Origin: Tethya wilhelma
Lineage: Eukaryota > Porifera > Demospongiae > Tethyida > Tethyidae
DNA length: 64,000 nucleotides
Direction of reading: 5' to 3'
Assembly (NCBI GenBank): GCA_964030475.1
Contig: CAXIPT010000003.1
Span: 929,023 to 993,022 of the forward strand
In this document: positions 9,960-21,062 of the stretch, one piece after another
How the letters are laid out: each line of letters starts with the position of its first letter
Numbering within the stretch: the first letter of the stretch is position 1
The notes under the pieces: generated by a model
Told to the model about the DNA's origin: nothing
What the model saw: the letters and a program-made list of their open reading frames with translations, nothing else
Databases searched by the model: none
Made by a program: the position numbers and the translations under genes

Positions 9960-11096
9960 ATGGGTTTCATTGGTAAGTTGTCTCATAGACTAGTATATAC
10001 TGGCATATTATATAGTGGTTTATATACATTATTATAAAACTTTAAGTCTATTGGGTTTTTTTTTTCAGACGTTTTGGAGGGCAATACTGCCTGGGATTTC
10101 AACAGTGACATCTTCAAGACTTTTATACTGTTCGTGGACATCATCAGCTCCCTAACCCATATTGTCCTTGTCATAGATACAAATGCAACTTTTGTGCCTT
10201 CTATAGCTGTATTCGGCTGCTTTGCTATTGTGAGCCTCGTCTCAATGCTACTGATTGCCTTGCTTATTTTCTGTGTGAAAATAAAAAACAAATACCAAAA
10301 TTCTATTCCTTCCTTCATCGCTGACCTTTTTATTATTCTTGGTTCGTTGTGCTACTTTGTTGGAGATAATCTTCCACCCATTCTCGGTCGTTTCAATGAA
10401 GAGGTCCTTTGTGATCAAGTCTGCATTTCTCGAGTTCAGACTGCTGGAAGATGTCTACTGTTCCTTTCGCTCATTTTCTTTCAAGTTGTTCCAAAAGTGC
10501 TAAGGAAATGGACTGCTGTTATTGGTGACAATAAATCAATTGATGTTTCAAGTGAGCAATGGAAGGCTGCTTCATTTCTTATCCACATACTTGCACTGAT
10601 GGTGGAATGTGATGTCTTATACAGCACTGTATGGGCACGGGCTGATTCTATTGCAGTCAAAGGTGGATGTAGTGAGAGTGATCTCCTAGGAAGCTGGATC
10701 TGCTGGAGCATGTTGTTTTTCTTTTGGACTCTGTTTGTCTTAGTCTACTTCTTCATTGAGAACAAGGGTTGCAAAGGCGAAATCATTGAGACTTGCTTCG
10801 ATCTAATGCTATTGATTATCGCTCTTTTTCTCGTGTGCACCACACTTGGAGCCTACCTTCTTGGAGACAATGCTGAGCCTATTGACTGTATGTGTAATGG
10901 CCGCATCAATGGAGACAATTTTAACAGTTCTGGATCAACTGCACTCGGTGATAATATTGAAGTAGCTACAAATCAGGAATGTAGTGAAGTCACTGGAAAG
11001 GAGATAAGAACAGGCTTCATGGGTGGAGCACTGGGAGGTGTGCTAGGAACTGTGGGTATCATTGGGATCTTTCTAGTTCGTGGGCGTGGTAGCTAA
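9960..11096 (+). CDS. 8-TM family membrane protein, member 3 (two exons)
   Basis: Exons 9960-9972 (ATG GGT TTC ATT G) and 10069-11096, GT-AG intron of 96 bp with a T-rich tract before the acceptor; 346 aa. It has all family marks: FNSDIFKTFILFVDIISS, YFVGDNLPPIL, CDQVCI, AGRCLLF, LLGDNAEPIDCMC, and a final Gly-rich membrane segment. TM1 is followed by a divergent stretch (THIVLVIDTNATF) compared with the paralogues' LYISLQT. The TM7-TM8 loop is longer and Asn-rich. The leader contains GCGCATGCGC. Function unknown. Confidence 0.85.
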
Positions 11097-11581
11097 TTAA
11101 CTCAATAATAATAATTACAGTTTCTACCGTAAGTTTATCCTTAATGTTGAATTGTACGAACGTCACATGATAATTAAACTGCGCATGCGCAAAACGAAGC
11201 CGCCATAGTTCTCTATCGCGTGACGGCGTAAGTAGGAAAACCATAGTAATTTTCCTAGTTTCTTGGAAGGTTTCTTTCTACATAAATGTTATAGTATTAA
11301 ATTTTTAGATTGTACTAATAGAGGAGCTATACACCCCTAGTGATCGTGTTCCGCAAAATCACGGTAACGTGATACAATAACATTAATTCCAAGCTAATTA
11401 TACTGTGATATGATACTATACACATATATGCAGGAAATCGAGGAAATAAAGCATTACTAGTGATACAGTTTGCTAAAATATCTACTATACATTACATACT
11501 CAAGGGTCCTAGAATTGCTTTGTCACAAAATTGCTAGGCTAAACGAGAATATTAATGGTTTGTTTATCAACACGGTGACAC
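11097..11581. other. Intergenic stretch with NRF-1-type palindrome
   Basis: GCGCATGCGC at 11181-11190, 85 bp after the stop of the 9960 gene. No transcript start on either side is evident, so it may belong to an unseen promoter. Otherwise AT-rich. Confidence 0.35.
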
Positions 11582-12610
11582 CTAGCCTGTAGCTTTTTTA
11601 TAGCCTCCACGAGCTAGAAGTATCACAATGATGACAATAGTTCCCAGAACACTTCCTGCAGTCAGACTCATGAACCCAGCTCTTATCTTCTTCCCCGTGA
11701 TAGTGCTACACCCAGTATCACCCATCACAGACATGGTAGAGTTTAAACCTGGTCTCCCTCCATCATTGCACACACAAATGATAGGCACCTCATTGTCACC
11801 AAGTAGGTACGTCCCAAGTGTCCCACACACAAGAAAGAGAGCAATAATCATCAAAACGACAGCAAGAAAATCGCGATCTTTTTCAGCTGAGCGAGAATAT
11901 CCAAATTTGTCCAGGATGAAATAGAATAGAACGAATATTATCCAAATGATAAATGCAATGCACCAGCACACCCAGCTACCACTCAGAACACCCATATCAC
12001 ACACACCATCAACACTGACAGTGTTATTGCCCCACACAGCACTTAAAATCACATCGTAATCTACTAATACTGCTAGAATATGAATCAAGAAGATGGCGTT
12101 TTTCAAATTCCTATCTTGATTGCTCGATTCTTTAGATTCTGACTCAGTAGTGGCCAACCATTTTTCATGGAGACAAGGCACTACTTGGAACAAAATGAGT
12201 GCTATGAATAGCAGGCATCTTCCAGAATTTTGACCTCCGGGCGAGACTCAGTGCAATCTCTTTCGCAATTGAGAGAGTTCGTCGATGAACCGTACAAGAA
12301 TAGGTGGAAGATTATCACCAATAAAGTAGAGGAGTGAGGCAAGAATAATAAAACAGTCAGCAATAAAAAAGGGCCAAGCTTTTTTCTCATTGTCTTTGAG
12401 TTTCAGTATCAAAATGATACAAGCAATGGTTATCATTGCGATCAAGCTTCTGAGAGTGAACGTAGCAAATATTCCAAGTGAAGCTATAGCCAAACTTTGG
12501 TGACTGCTGCTTGTAGGGAAATGTACAGTAGAGAGCTTATGATGTCCATGAATAATATGAATGACTTATAGATGTCACTGTTGAACTGCCAGGTATTACT
12601 GGTACTGACT
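11582..12610 (-). pseudogene. 8-TM family member 4, frameshifted
   Basis: The minus strand carries a nearly full-length family member in pieces. WQFNSDIYKSFILFMDIISS (about 12584-12525) runs into a shift and TAG after the AAV motif (near 12500). A second frame covers TM2-TM3 through FIGDNLPPIL to about 12260. Two more shifts around 12205-12265 break the C-x-x-x-C/AGRCLLF region. From 12193 the frame is open to the stop at 11582 with LLGDNEVPIICVC. At least three shifts disrupt the ORF. No clear 13-nt first exon was found. It may be a dead gene; sequencing error for all shifts is unlikely. Confidence 0.75.
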
Positions 12611-12837
12611 TTACAAACATTAACGTCAGCACCATAATTTAGTGTTGCTTCTTGAAGTAACTCTGAATTCGTGCACAGGTATACTGGTATAGTCCAGATG
12701 CATAGATTTCAGTGGAATAAATTTTGCATTAATTTTGCTAGATGTCTACTTGAGGTCATATAGTTAGCATGTTTATTTAATAATGAAACCAGAACTTGGC
12801 AACTATGCAGATGGTATAATCGTGGTGCGGCTATTTA

Positions 12838-12860
12838 GGGACTTTCCCAGGGGATTTTGC
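12838..12860 (+). promoter_or_regulatory. Paired kappaB-like sites upstream of 8-TM gene 5
   Basis: GGGACTTTCC (12838-12847), the classical kappaB decamer, is followed at once by GGGGATTTTGC (12850-12860). The ATG at 13063 is 203 bp further on. The following bases (CATTACTGGTCAAT) resemble those after the 7072 kappaB-like pair (ATTACTGGTCAAT), so the promoters share ancestry. Confidence 0.5.
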
Positions 12861-13062
12861 TAGAGTCATTACTGGTCAATGTTTATAGCCACAAGTCACG
12901 GTACTCTGTCAGAAAATTAACGTATAATATAAACACCATGATTGTTCAAAATCGAAAGAAATCAGTCAGCTGAGGTAGTTTGGTTGTGTGAGTCATCTTA
13001 CATGATTCTACACTCAATCAATATTCTTGAGGCCATAACTATATACAGCAATTAAGTTAACC

Positions 13063-14535
13063 ATGGGCATCATAGGTGAGTCATGCACCATAACTGATCG
13101 ATCAATATTAATTATGTCAAGTATAGTAATCAGTAGGACATGCACTGTACCTGAATTAATTTATGAATTACTAAAAGATATACATGACATTGTGCTATTA
13201 TACCGTGTAGCGGGTAAATTTGGCAAGAATTAAATTTCAAATTGGCGAATTGGCGAATTATTCAGTTTCAATTCGCCAAATTAAAAATTGACTATATGCA
13301 CGTGCGTGCATACCATAGATGGTATAAGCCGGAGTATATTATCTATGGCGCATACGCATATGAAACAATGCAGCGTGCGAAGCTAAATCACTGACCAAAT
13401 TTAAAATCGCCAAAATATGCTAAAATACAAATTCGCCAAATTTTAAGCCCGCTATACGGTATACAATCATGATCATTTGAGACAATGGTCATTACATTGA
13501 ATGTATAATTGTTTATGCTTTTCAGATTTGTTTGAAAGCAATGTTGCCTGGCAGTTCAACAGTGACATCTACAAGTCATTCATTCTATTCATAGACATCA
13601 TAAGCTCTCTACTATTCATCTCCCTACAAACAGTAGTGGCCTCTAAAGCCCTTGCTCTTTCTGCACTTGTACTATTCTTCATAGTTGCCTTTGTAAGCTT
13701 GGTTGCAATGTTTGTAATTGCCATCTTGCTCATGAAAGCCGGTGATAACAATAAAAACACTTGGCCATTTTTCATTACTAACTGTTCCAATATATTTGGT
13801 GCCTTCTTTTACTACATAGGCGACAATCTTCCACAAATTTTGGTCATCTATGGTGATGAACTTGTTTGCAATGAAAACTGTATCTCACAGGCTCAGACTG
13901 CTGGAAGATGCTTGCTGTTTGTAGCACTCATTTGCTTTCAAGTTGTACCCAAATTACTCAGAAAATGGATGATTGCAAGCAATTCAGATAATAAATGCGA
14001 CATCTTGGATAATAATCTAAAGGCTGCTTCATTTCTGATTCATATTTTGGCTCTGATGGTTGAATTTGAAACTGTTTATAGTGCCATTTGGGGAAACAAT
14101 TCCTTTACAACAGATGGTGTGTGTACTGTGAATGATCTTCGTGCAAGTTGGGCTTGTTGGAGCTTCTGGTTTGTCATCTGGGTCATTTTCGTCTTGGTCT
14201 GTTTCTTCATCGAAAACAAAGGAAGTGAAATCCAAGATTTGACGGCACTCATTTTGATGATCATTGCTATCTCTCTAATGTGCATCACTCTTGGAATTTA
14301 CCTCCTTGGAGACAATGCCGAGCCAATTGGTTGTGTATGTAATGATGGTCCCAAAGCCATGTCCATAGATGGTTCTGGAGAGAGTGGTTTCAAATCAATG
14401 CTATTATCAATCAGTAAAATTGGGTGTAGTGCTATCACTGGGAAGAAGATAAGATCTAGGCTCATAAGTGGAACACTTGGAGGTGTGCTAGGAATTGTGG
14501 TTATCATTGTAGTATTTCTTGTTCGTGGTAGCTAG
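13063..14535 (+). CDS. 8-TM family membrane protein, member 5 (two exons)
   Basis: Exons 13063-13075 (ATG GGC ATC ATA G) and 13526-14535, 340 aa. The intron is longer than in the paralogues (450 bp) because a 261-bp inverted-repeat element sits inside it. The protein has WQFNSDIYKSFILFIDIISS, YYIGDNLPQIL, CNENCI, AGRCLLF, HILALMVEFETVYSAIW and LLGDNAEPIGCVC. In the GDN-P motif the first Pro-Pro is Pro-Gln, and the TM6-TM7 loop is shorter than in member 2. Ends FLVRGS. Paired kappaB-like sites lie upstream. Function unknown. Confidence 0.85.
13201..13461. mobile_element. Hairpin MITE inside intron, TACCGTATAGC-type ends
   Basis: Inverted ends TACCGTGTAGCGGG and CCCGCTATACGGTA flank 261 bp rich in AATTCGCCAAATT-type palindromes; TA occurs on both sides as a likely target duplication. 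Related elements occur at 24715, 26244 and 30402. No coding capacity. Confidence 0.75.
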
Positions 14536-14785
14536 TTATAGTAAAGTAAACTTGGTTAAGAGTAAACTTCATGCATAATATTCAATGAGCTATCTACTGA
14601 CTCGTAAACCATGCAAATTGGTTGTGTGGAATCACCACCAGCTCAATTTTTGTATAAAATTATGGAAGTTTCTATTGAAATTTTGGGTGGGCATGGTTTC
14701 ACAACCGCAGTTTTATGTATGATCGTGTAACAAGCACCATTGGATAGCGCTCGTGGAGAAATATCATCAGATACTCAACATCATA
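14536..14785. other. Intergenic
   Basis: Nothing recognisable beyond the 3' flank of member 5. Confidence 0.3.
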
Positions 14786-15363
14786 CGTACGGTAGTACGT
14801 ATAGTAGGAATGGGCCGGCTGTCCCATAGACACAATACAAAATGTTGGCCACCATAAAAATCTAGTCAAACAAAACTAGACCTTCAAAGTTGCTCAGAAG
14901 CTCTCACTGACAGATTACCAACTGCATGCAAGTCTTAAAACTCACAAAAACTTTCCGCAGCACTCGTAGAGAGCTCTAGTGGGAAGCCACCATAGTGCCA
15001 TTTTTCAAGTGTTCATCTAACTTACGTACTTACTTACTTCCTAACTGACCAGAGAACCAGAATGTGTTGAGCCAACTTTGACAGCACAAAGTAAGTTCTT
15101 TTCATGGGTACTACATTCCTTGATACTCGTTTTAATCATAAATAGGCCTAAACAAAAACTAGAAAGCTTTAAAACTTAGCGTATAAATTCATGTACTACA
15201 ATGCAGCCAAAGGTCATTCATTATCTTTGCACGTGGCATTATATACGCATGCGCATTAGCTCCCTCTAGCATACTGAAGTGCATGTAGCTCCTACTCAAG
15301 CTTTTTGTAGGGACTTACCAGTCTCTGACAGTCTCCACACTGTAGTGTTGTAAAAAGTGAATG
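14786..15363 (+). repeat. Composite inverted-repeat element, left part
   Basis: Starts with GTACGGTAGTACGTATAG and GTAGGAATGGGCC, then the same order of motifs as 53467-54070 (CTCTCACTGACAGATTA, CACAAAGTAAGTTCTTTTCA, CACGTGGCATT, a GCATGCGC palindrome at 15246, CAGTCTCTGACAGTCTCC). It stops at the N at 15364 just where the palindromic arm would begin. Confidence 0.75.
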
Positions 15364-15364
15364 N

Positions 15365-16382
15365 CCCATGAAACTAGATCTTATCTGTTTGCCCATAAGA
15401 TCGCTACACCCATTGTCAGATAGTGTTGAGTTAAAGCCACTTCCACCATCAATATTCATAGGACCATCATTGCACACACAATCGATGGGTTCGGCATTGT
15501 CTCCAAGGAGGTAGGTTCCAAGAGTAACACACACAACGACAAGGCCAATGATAATCAGGACAAGTGCATAGACATCTTTGATAATATCATGATTACCACT
15601 AATGAAGTCATTCTCAAACACAAAGTAGATTAGGACAAATGCGATCCAAACGACAAACGAGATAGTCCAACATGCCCAACTTCCACCAATATCGCTTGAG
15701 TTACACACGCCGTTTTCAATGATGGAATCATTTCCCCATACAACACTGTATATAGCATCGTATTCCACCATCAGTGCTAGCATGTGAATCAGGAAAGAGG
15801 CAGCTTTCAAGTTTTCATTTGTAATGTCGTCACCTGCATCAGTATTAGATACAATCATATATTTCCTGAGCAACTTTGGCACAACTTGAAATGATAGAAG
15901 AGCAATAAACAGAAGACATCTACCAGCAGTCTTTGCTAGAGAAATGCAATGTTCATCACATGAAAGCTCTTTGCTAAATCGTACAAGAATGGGTGGGAGA
16001 TTATCACCAATGAAGTAGAGCAATGCACCAAAAATGATAAAACTATCAGCGATAAAAAAGGGCCATGCATTTTTGTCACTTTTGTTCAGTTTCAAAGCAA
16101 GAATAATCACAGCAACCACAATCATTCCAATCAAACTTAGCAAAGCAAATACGCAAAATATTCCGAGTGAAGCTTTAGCCCAGGAATCATCACTGACTGC
16201 TGTTTGAAATGAGACGTAGAGTAGGGAGCTTAGGATGTCCATAAACAGAATGAAAGTCTTGTAGATGTTACTGTTGAAATCCCAGGCACTGTTTCCCTCC
16301 AGAACATCTACTTAAAACAAAACAATGATAAACATTAAATTTATACTTTTAGTTAATTAAACAAATTACCTGTAAAAGCCAT
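15365..16382 (-). pseudogene. 8-TM member 2, inverted truncated copy
   Basis: Exons complement(16370..16382) and complement(15365..16307) match the 7451 gene as far as compared, up to the residues SSFM, where the N at 15364 cuts off the last membrane segment. Because the identity extends through introns and intergenic DNA and ends on an N, this is probably an assembly duplicate (redundant contig or allele), not a separate gene. Confidence 0.8.
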
Positions 16383-17743
16383 ATTCAGCAGAATCAGTCG
16401 GTTAGTAGTATCTACGGCAAAATTAATCGGAGCAAAATTTAGTTCACTGAAGAGACTATGCCTTTGCACGCCAATTGTGAGTCACGTATAGATTTAATAG
16501 ATGTATGCACGAATTGAGAATATTTATACTATTAGCAGTCAGAGATAGGCATCGAGTGCTGACGTTGGCGTTTGCAATGTAGGGAAATCCCCTGGGCAAT
16601 TCCCAATATAGACCACATCAGCCACCGCGCCTTCTTTTGTACTTGGCTGACAGGGTTGTGTCATAAATAATGCTCTGTGGTTGTATATATCTTGCAGATG
16701 TTCAGATAATGTAGCATTAATTGACCAGTAATTAATGTAGAGAAAATCCCTTGGGAAGTCCTTATAGTATATCCCCACCTCAAACCAGATAGAGCATTAT
16801 AATAATGTTAAGGTCAACGCAAGTTATGATAGACTGTCTATATATGCTTGTATGATTTGGGTATCATAAAATAGTTGTAATCATTAAACAACAAATTATG
16901 ATAAGTCACAATAGCAATAGCTCATATTTATGAGCCTAGAACTGTAGGTATTTCGATCCTTGTACTGATGAGACTGTAGGACTTTTACACACATAGACAC
17001 ACACACACACACAAACTTGCCCACTAATGTGATACTGAATGTTACCCGTTCAATTAACATGCACAGCACAATGACAATAGCACACACAGCACATATATAC
17101 TCACTGGCCAGAGTGGCATATATATAGGCCCAGATAACTTATGCTTTTTTTCCTGCCTATTTTTTTTCCCTCTTCTGCTTGAAAAAATACCTATTTTCTT
17201 TCCCAAACTCTACCCATTTTGCTTCAATTATGCTAATGCGATTCTGTGAATGATGAGTTTCTTGATGAAAAGGAAACTATTAAATGACAATTATAGTAGG
17301 ATAATAGGCAAAACTATACACATTGAGTGTTGTACCAAAGCATTATAGACCGTTCAACATTGTCCTTCAGCCTACTAGTAGTCAAATTGGTCAAATAAAC
17401 ACACTTCCACTCGATACAGATGCTAGAATGATGATCTTTTATCAGTATAAGATGCTATATTATAGATTATAATGATCTAGTGGCATATATAGTCACATTA
17501 GCTATAATATTACGGGTGCATGGCTCTGTACATTATATTGTGCACAGTACAATAATGGGCCCATAATCCCAGTATGGCTGTAGGAATGAAAACAAACAAT
17601 TATTTCTCCACACTTTCGTGTTGTTATTTGCTATCAGACTTACTCACTTCTTCGTCTGAACCTTTTACAGCGTCTAGTGTTGTCGAAAGAAAGGTATTAC
17701 TGCCGAAATGGTGAAGAAAACAATAATGCATGCCATGCAAAAA
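15365..17743 (-). repeat. Inverted duplication, copy B
   Basis: Reverse complement of 6090-8468. In copy B the poly(A) tract at 17739-17754 continues into a GNAT pseudogene, whereas copy A stops at an N in the matching poly(T). The junction of copy B with the GNAT pseudogene is therefore the informative one for placing the contig. Confidence 0.85.
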
Positions 17744-17957
17744 AAAAAAAAAAAGAGTATGGCTACACCTTTTCGGCAGCGATTTGTACAAAAAGTACAC
17801 ATACACACAGAAGCTGTTTGAGAGACAAGGATTAAAGACATTAAAAGAAGCATGTTATGCAACTTACGTTGACGCAGCGACCGGTGAAAAAGTCTTCCTG
17901 ATCGAGTGTCGATAAAGCGCACTGATCTGCCATAAGCTATGTTAAGAAATTGTAATG
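17701..17957 (+). pseudogene. GNAT acetyltransferase 3' fragment
   Basis: Matches 22170-22396 of the second GNAT gene: CCGAAATGGTGAAGAAAACA, then a poly(A)-like insertion, then GAGTATGGCTACACCTTTTC and TATGCAACTTACGTTGACGC, ending TATGTTAAGAAATTGTAATG. Small insertions (AAAAAGTACACATACACACA region; CCTGATCGAGTG) destroy the frame. Only the C-terminal third remains. Confidence 0.8.
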
Positions 17958-18870
17958 CTGTTATGAAACACTGCGATTTGTGCCAATAAAGGTAATATTT
18001 TGTAGGTTTCAATATCTTAATTGCATAAATGCATACATTAATTGTCTGATGTTGCTTCGCTATATTATAATAAAGTTTGTTTTTCAGTTTATTCTCAGTA
18101 GTTTTGTTCTTGTTATTCTCTCTCTCATTAAGTTTAACTCTATCAGCTTAAAAAATAGACTAACACAAAAATCACTACAAAAACATGAATAGATATGGGA
18201 CTAGTAAGTACCATGGACTTGACAACTTAGTCTATAGCTACACACAAATAAGTGCTAACACGATAATCACACGTTTGCACAAACTAAATACTATAACAGT
18301 AAAAGTTATATAACTGGTCATTTAGACGTTTGTGACGTTTTTTTAGATGTGATATCATGAACTGACCATAGTCTTAATCATGCATAGCTTAATTGCAAAA
18401 AACAACACATGTAACCTACACTATACATAATTATCCATTCACATAATGTAGTTCCTTGCATGCATCATTGGCCCATATGCTTGCATATGCATGGTGCTAT
18501 AGAAGGCTGTGGTTATGGTTACACCATTACTCATAATTTGTTATGCATGCATAATTAATACTATGTATGGATCACGTGATCATGATGCACTAATTACGTG
18601 ACAATGAATAATTTACTGAGATAATGTATGCACAATAGCTTTTGGTATTATAAATTATTATTTCACACCCAAATCTAGTATCAACATTTACTGCATGATT
18701 AAAACAACGTACACCAACAATAAGAAAGATCAAATTAATTGAAAGATACGTACACATAGTCGATCCACAAAAAATAGGTGTTTGATAACAATTTCACTGT
18801 ACGTAATACATTTGGTCATGTCTAGTCATTCTTGTCCACCACATCAGTCTCTCTATCATCCACATCATTG
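17958..18870. repeat. Segmental copy: GNAT 3' flank plus remnant of MFS last exon (unit A)
   Basis: About 18440-18870 parallels 22690-23290: GCCCATATGC, GGTGCTATAGAAGGCTGTGG, AGTATCAACATTTACTG, GATACATAGTCGATCC-like, then TCATGTCTAGTC-type sequence corresponding to the 3' end of the MFS gene. The unit follows the GNAT pseudogene just as the intact 3' end follows the second GNAT gene. Confidence 0.65.
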
Positions 18871-19208
18871 GAACTGTCAGGATATGCATACGTAGAACTG
18901 TCAGGATATGCATATGTAGAAGGCGTGGCTGGCCGCGGGCCAATCACGTGATGTTGTTTCTTGATCGCGTAGCTCACTTTTTCTCCGAGCCGCTTTTATG
19001 CCTTGAAAAAAGCTAAGAATACTTCTTTTTCCAATTACTTTATCAGAATAGCTGCTACAAGTCGTGATAAATCGTAGTAAACGCCTCAAATCAGACCAGA
19101 AAGTGTAATTCGGCGACCTTTTTAATTAAGAATGGCCCTCGGATGTCGGACCTCCTCTATTCTTGCCGGTGTAATTTTGAAGACAGTCATTGATTGGGCA
19201 AGTCTATA

Positions 19209-19886
19209 ATGGCGGATAAAGAAGAAAAAAAGTATCAACTGGTGGAACCGGACCGATTTGATGAAGCCATTAAGCTCTATGACGATCATTTCCTGGTGGA
19301 TGAGCCATCAGGCATGAGGCTTTTTGATCGATCAGATACTAAAAAATTCAATCAGATAATTCAAGGCTTTTTAAAACAAAACCTGACATGGTGCGCAGTG
19401 GATGCAAAAACTACAAAAATGGTTGGTGTTGGAATAACACGCTCTGTATCAATTGATGGTACTACTGATTACCCTAAAACATTGGATGAATATTTGAGGA
19501 GTGGATGGTCGAAGCATGGTGCACTAGTCAACGCTTTGTTGGATCACATGCTTAACTTCAAGGAAACAATGAAGATCCATAATGAAAACAGGATTTTAGA
19601 AATGAATGCTGTTTGTGTGCATCCTGATTATGATAGAAGGAAAAGTATTGCTGCTAAACTGGTGAGTGAAACACTAAGGCATGCAAAAGAAGAGCTTGGC
19701 TACACCTTTTCAGGAGTAGTTTGCACAAGTGTTTATATGCAAAGGCTGTTTGAGAAAGAAGGGTTTGAGAAAGTAAAAGAAGAACACTATGCAAGTTATG
19801 TCGATGCGGCGACTGGTGAAAGAGTCTTCAGAGGTGTTGATGAAGCCCACCTATCTGTAATAAGCTATGTTAAAAAGTTACATTAA
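19209..19886 (+). CDS. GNAT-family N-acetyltransferase, copy 1 (arylalkylamine type)
   Basis: Single exon, 225 aa from ATG at 19209; the upstream in-frame codons begin with TTG, not ATG. The order YQLVEPDRFDEAIKLYDDHF, DEPSG, the VHPDY strand and the C-terminal LFEKEGFEKV with YASYVD is that of dopamine/arylalkylamine N-acetyltransferases, which move acetyl from acetyl-CoA to an amine in the cytosol. In copy 2 the acetyl-CoA loop reads RKRGIA; here it is DRRKSIA, with an extra residue and Gly replaced by Ser, so cofactor binding may be altered. About 54 percent similar by eye to copy 2. It is followed by segmental unit B. Confidence 0.8.
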   Translation: MADKEEKKYQLVEPDRFDEAIKLYDDHFLVDEPSGMRLFDRSDTKKFNQIIQGFLKQNLTWCAVDAKTTKMVGVGITRSVSIDGTTDYPKTLDEYLRSGWSKHGALVNALLDHMLNFKETMKIHNENRILEMNAVCVHPDYDRRKSIAAKLVSETLRHAKEELGYTFSGVVCTSVYMQRLFEKEGFEKVKEEHYASYVDAATGERVFRGVDEAHLSVISYVKKLH

Positions 19887-20171
19887 CATTAATGAAATAA
19901 TTATTGTTAATTCAGATGCTTTTAGTTAATTTTTATAACCAGTATACTACCGTAGTAGAGTTTTATTTATTATAATTAGCCAACAGAATTATTAGCAGGT
20001 GTTAAATTGTACTTGCAAAGATGTTTGGAATTTTCTTATAATTATTCTTTGGTGCATAATAGTGGTAAACAGATTAACGGTCATGGTTCTAATAGCGCAG
20101 CTAGCTTAGTTTACTGATAAAGTAGATGAAGGTATAACTCTAACAGGAAAAATCTTCAAAGAATTTATTAT

Positions 20172-20212
<41 letters not shown>

Positions 20213-20660
20213 TTTTGTGTGCAGGTCGCATTAGCGCATTCAATTACTCTTATTGATTAGCTACTTTTTGCTTCTGATTACAAGTTATGAAAGTTATTAT
20301 GATCATGCATGATTGGTTTTATGCTAATTATTTCAGTTCAAGAAAGAGAAAGCTTACAATTAATCTCGAGATTGAAGCGATGGCACAAAGAATCAATGAA
20401 AACACTGTATAGTTCATGAGCACGAATTGGGCCCTCAATCAACTTCTGAGAACGATCTTGCCGTGCTTGAAATGATACGCGTGGCGGAAATCTGTATATA
20501 CACTTCTGCTTTTTGTAGAGACTGATTAGTCTTTGCTGTGTGACTATCTCCATGCAACTGACCACTTAGGTGTTTAAAAAAAGGAAATGAGCAAGTAGTA
20601 AATATTTTATAAAAATGAGAAGTGTAGGAATTAATGAAACAAGGCATGTCTCTGAATTTC
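19887..20660. other. Intergenic with (CA)n and half repeat element
   Basis: (CA)n at about 20176-20210. From about 20500 to 20660 a diverged arm of the composite element occurs (GACTGATTAGTCTTTGCTG, AGTGTAGGAAT, CTCTGAATTTCGG). Confidence 0.5.
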
Positions 20661-20664
20661 GGAC

Positions 20665-20940
20665 ATAGTCAAGTTGATCCATAACAGAGAAAATTTAAAA
20701 GATAAAAATTATAAAAAAATATGTGTTTGATAATAACTTCACCGTACATAATACATCATATCATGTCTAGTCTTTCTTATTCTCTACATCAGTCTCAGTC
20801 TATCTTCAAGTCCTCATCTTTCCACTCACTGTTCTCAATTATCTTTATTAGCTATACCAGACTCACTCACCTCTTCACCTTCCACAGATTCTATAGTGTT
20901 GTCCTATCCTTAGGTTTCAATACTGGACGTTAGCTAGGCA
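20665..20940 (-). pseudogene. Remnant of MFS last exon and 3' flank (unit B)
   Basis: AGTTGATCCATAA, TAATAACTTCACCGTACA and ATCATGTCTAGTCTTTCTTA match the sequence over the stop of the MFS gene (23150-23270), then TCAGTCTATCTTCAAGTCCTC diverges from the functional acidic tail. A decayed duplicate of the gene's 3' end. Confidence 0.65.
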
Positions 20941-21006
20941 CTGCAATTCAATTGTAAATAGAGCTAGACAGTAAGAGTGGAAACAAACTTCATTTTCCCA
21001 CACTAT

Positions 21007-21062
21007 TAGTCTCGTGCCCGATGTAAAAAGGAAACAATTAAAAAGGGCTGGGCACGAGACTA
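21007..21062. repeat. Short hairpin TAGTCTCGTGCCC
   Basis: TTAGTCTCGTGCCC at the left and GGGCACGAGACTA at the right make a 56-bp hairpin. A similar one (TTAGTCTCGCGGGCCAG) is at about 35157-35208. Small MITE-like units. Confidence 0.5.

Noticed and set aside
19194..19208. Longer start for GNAT copy 1
   Set aside because: The codon is TTG; the first ATG in frame is at 19209 and aligns with the start of copy 2.
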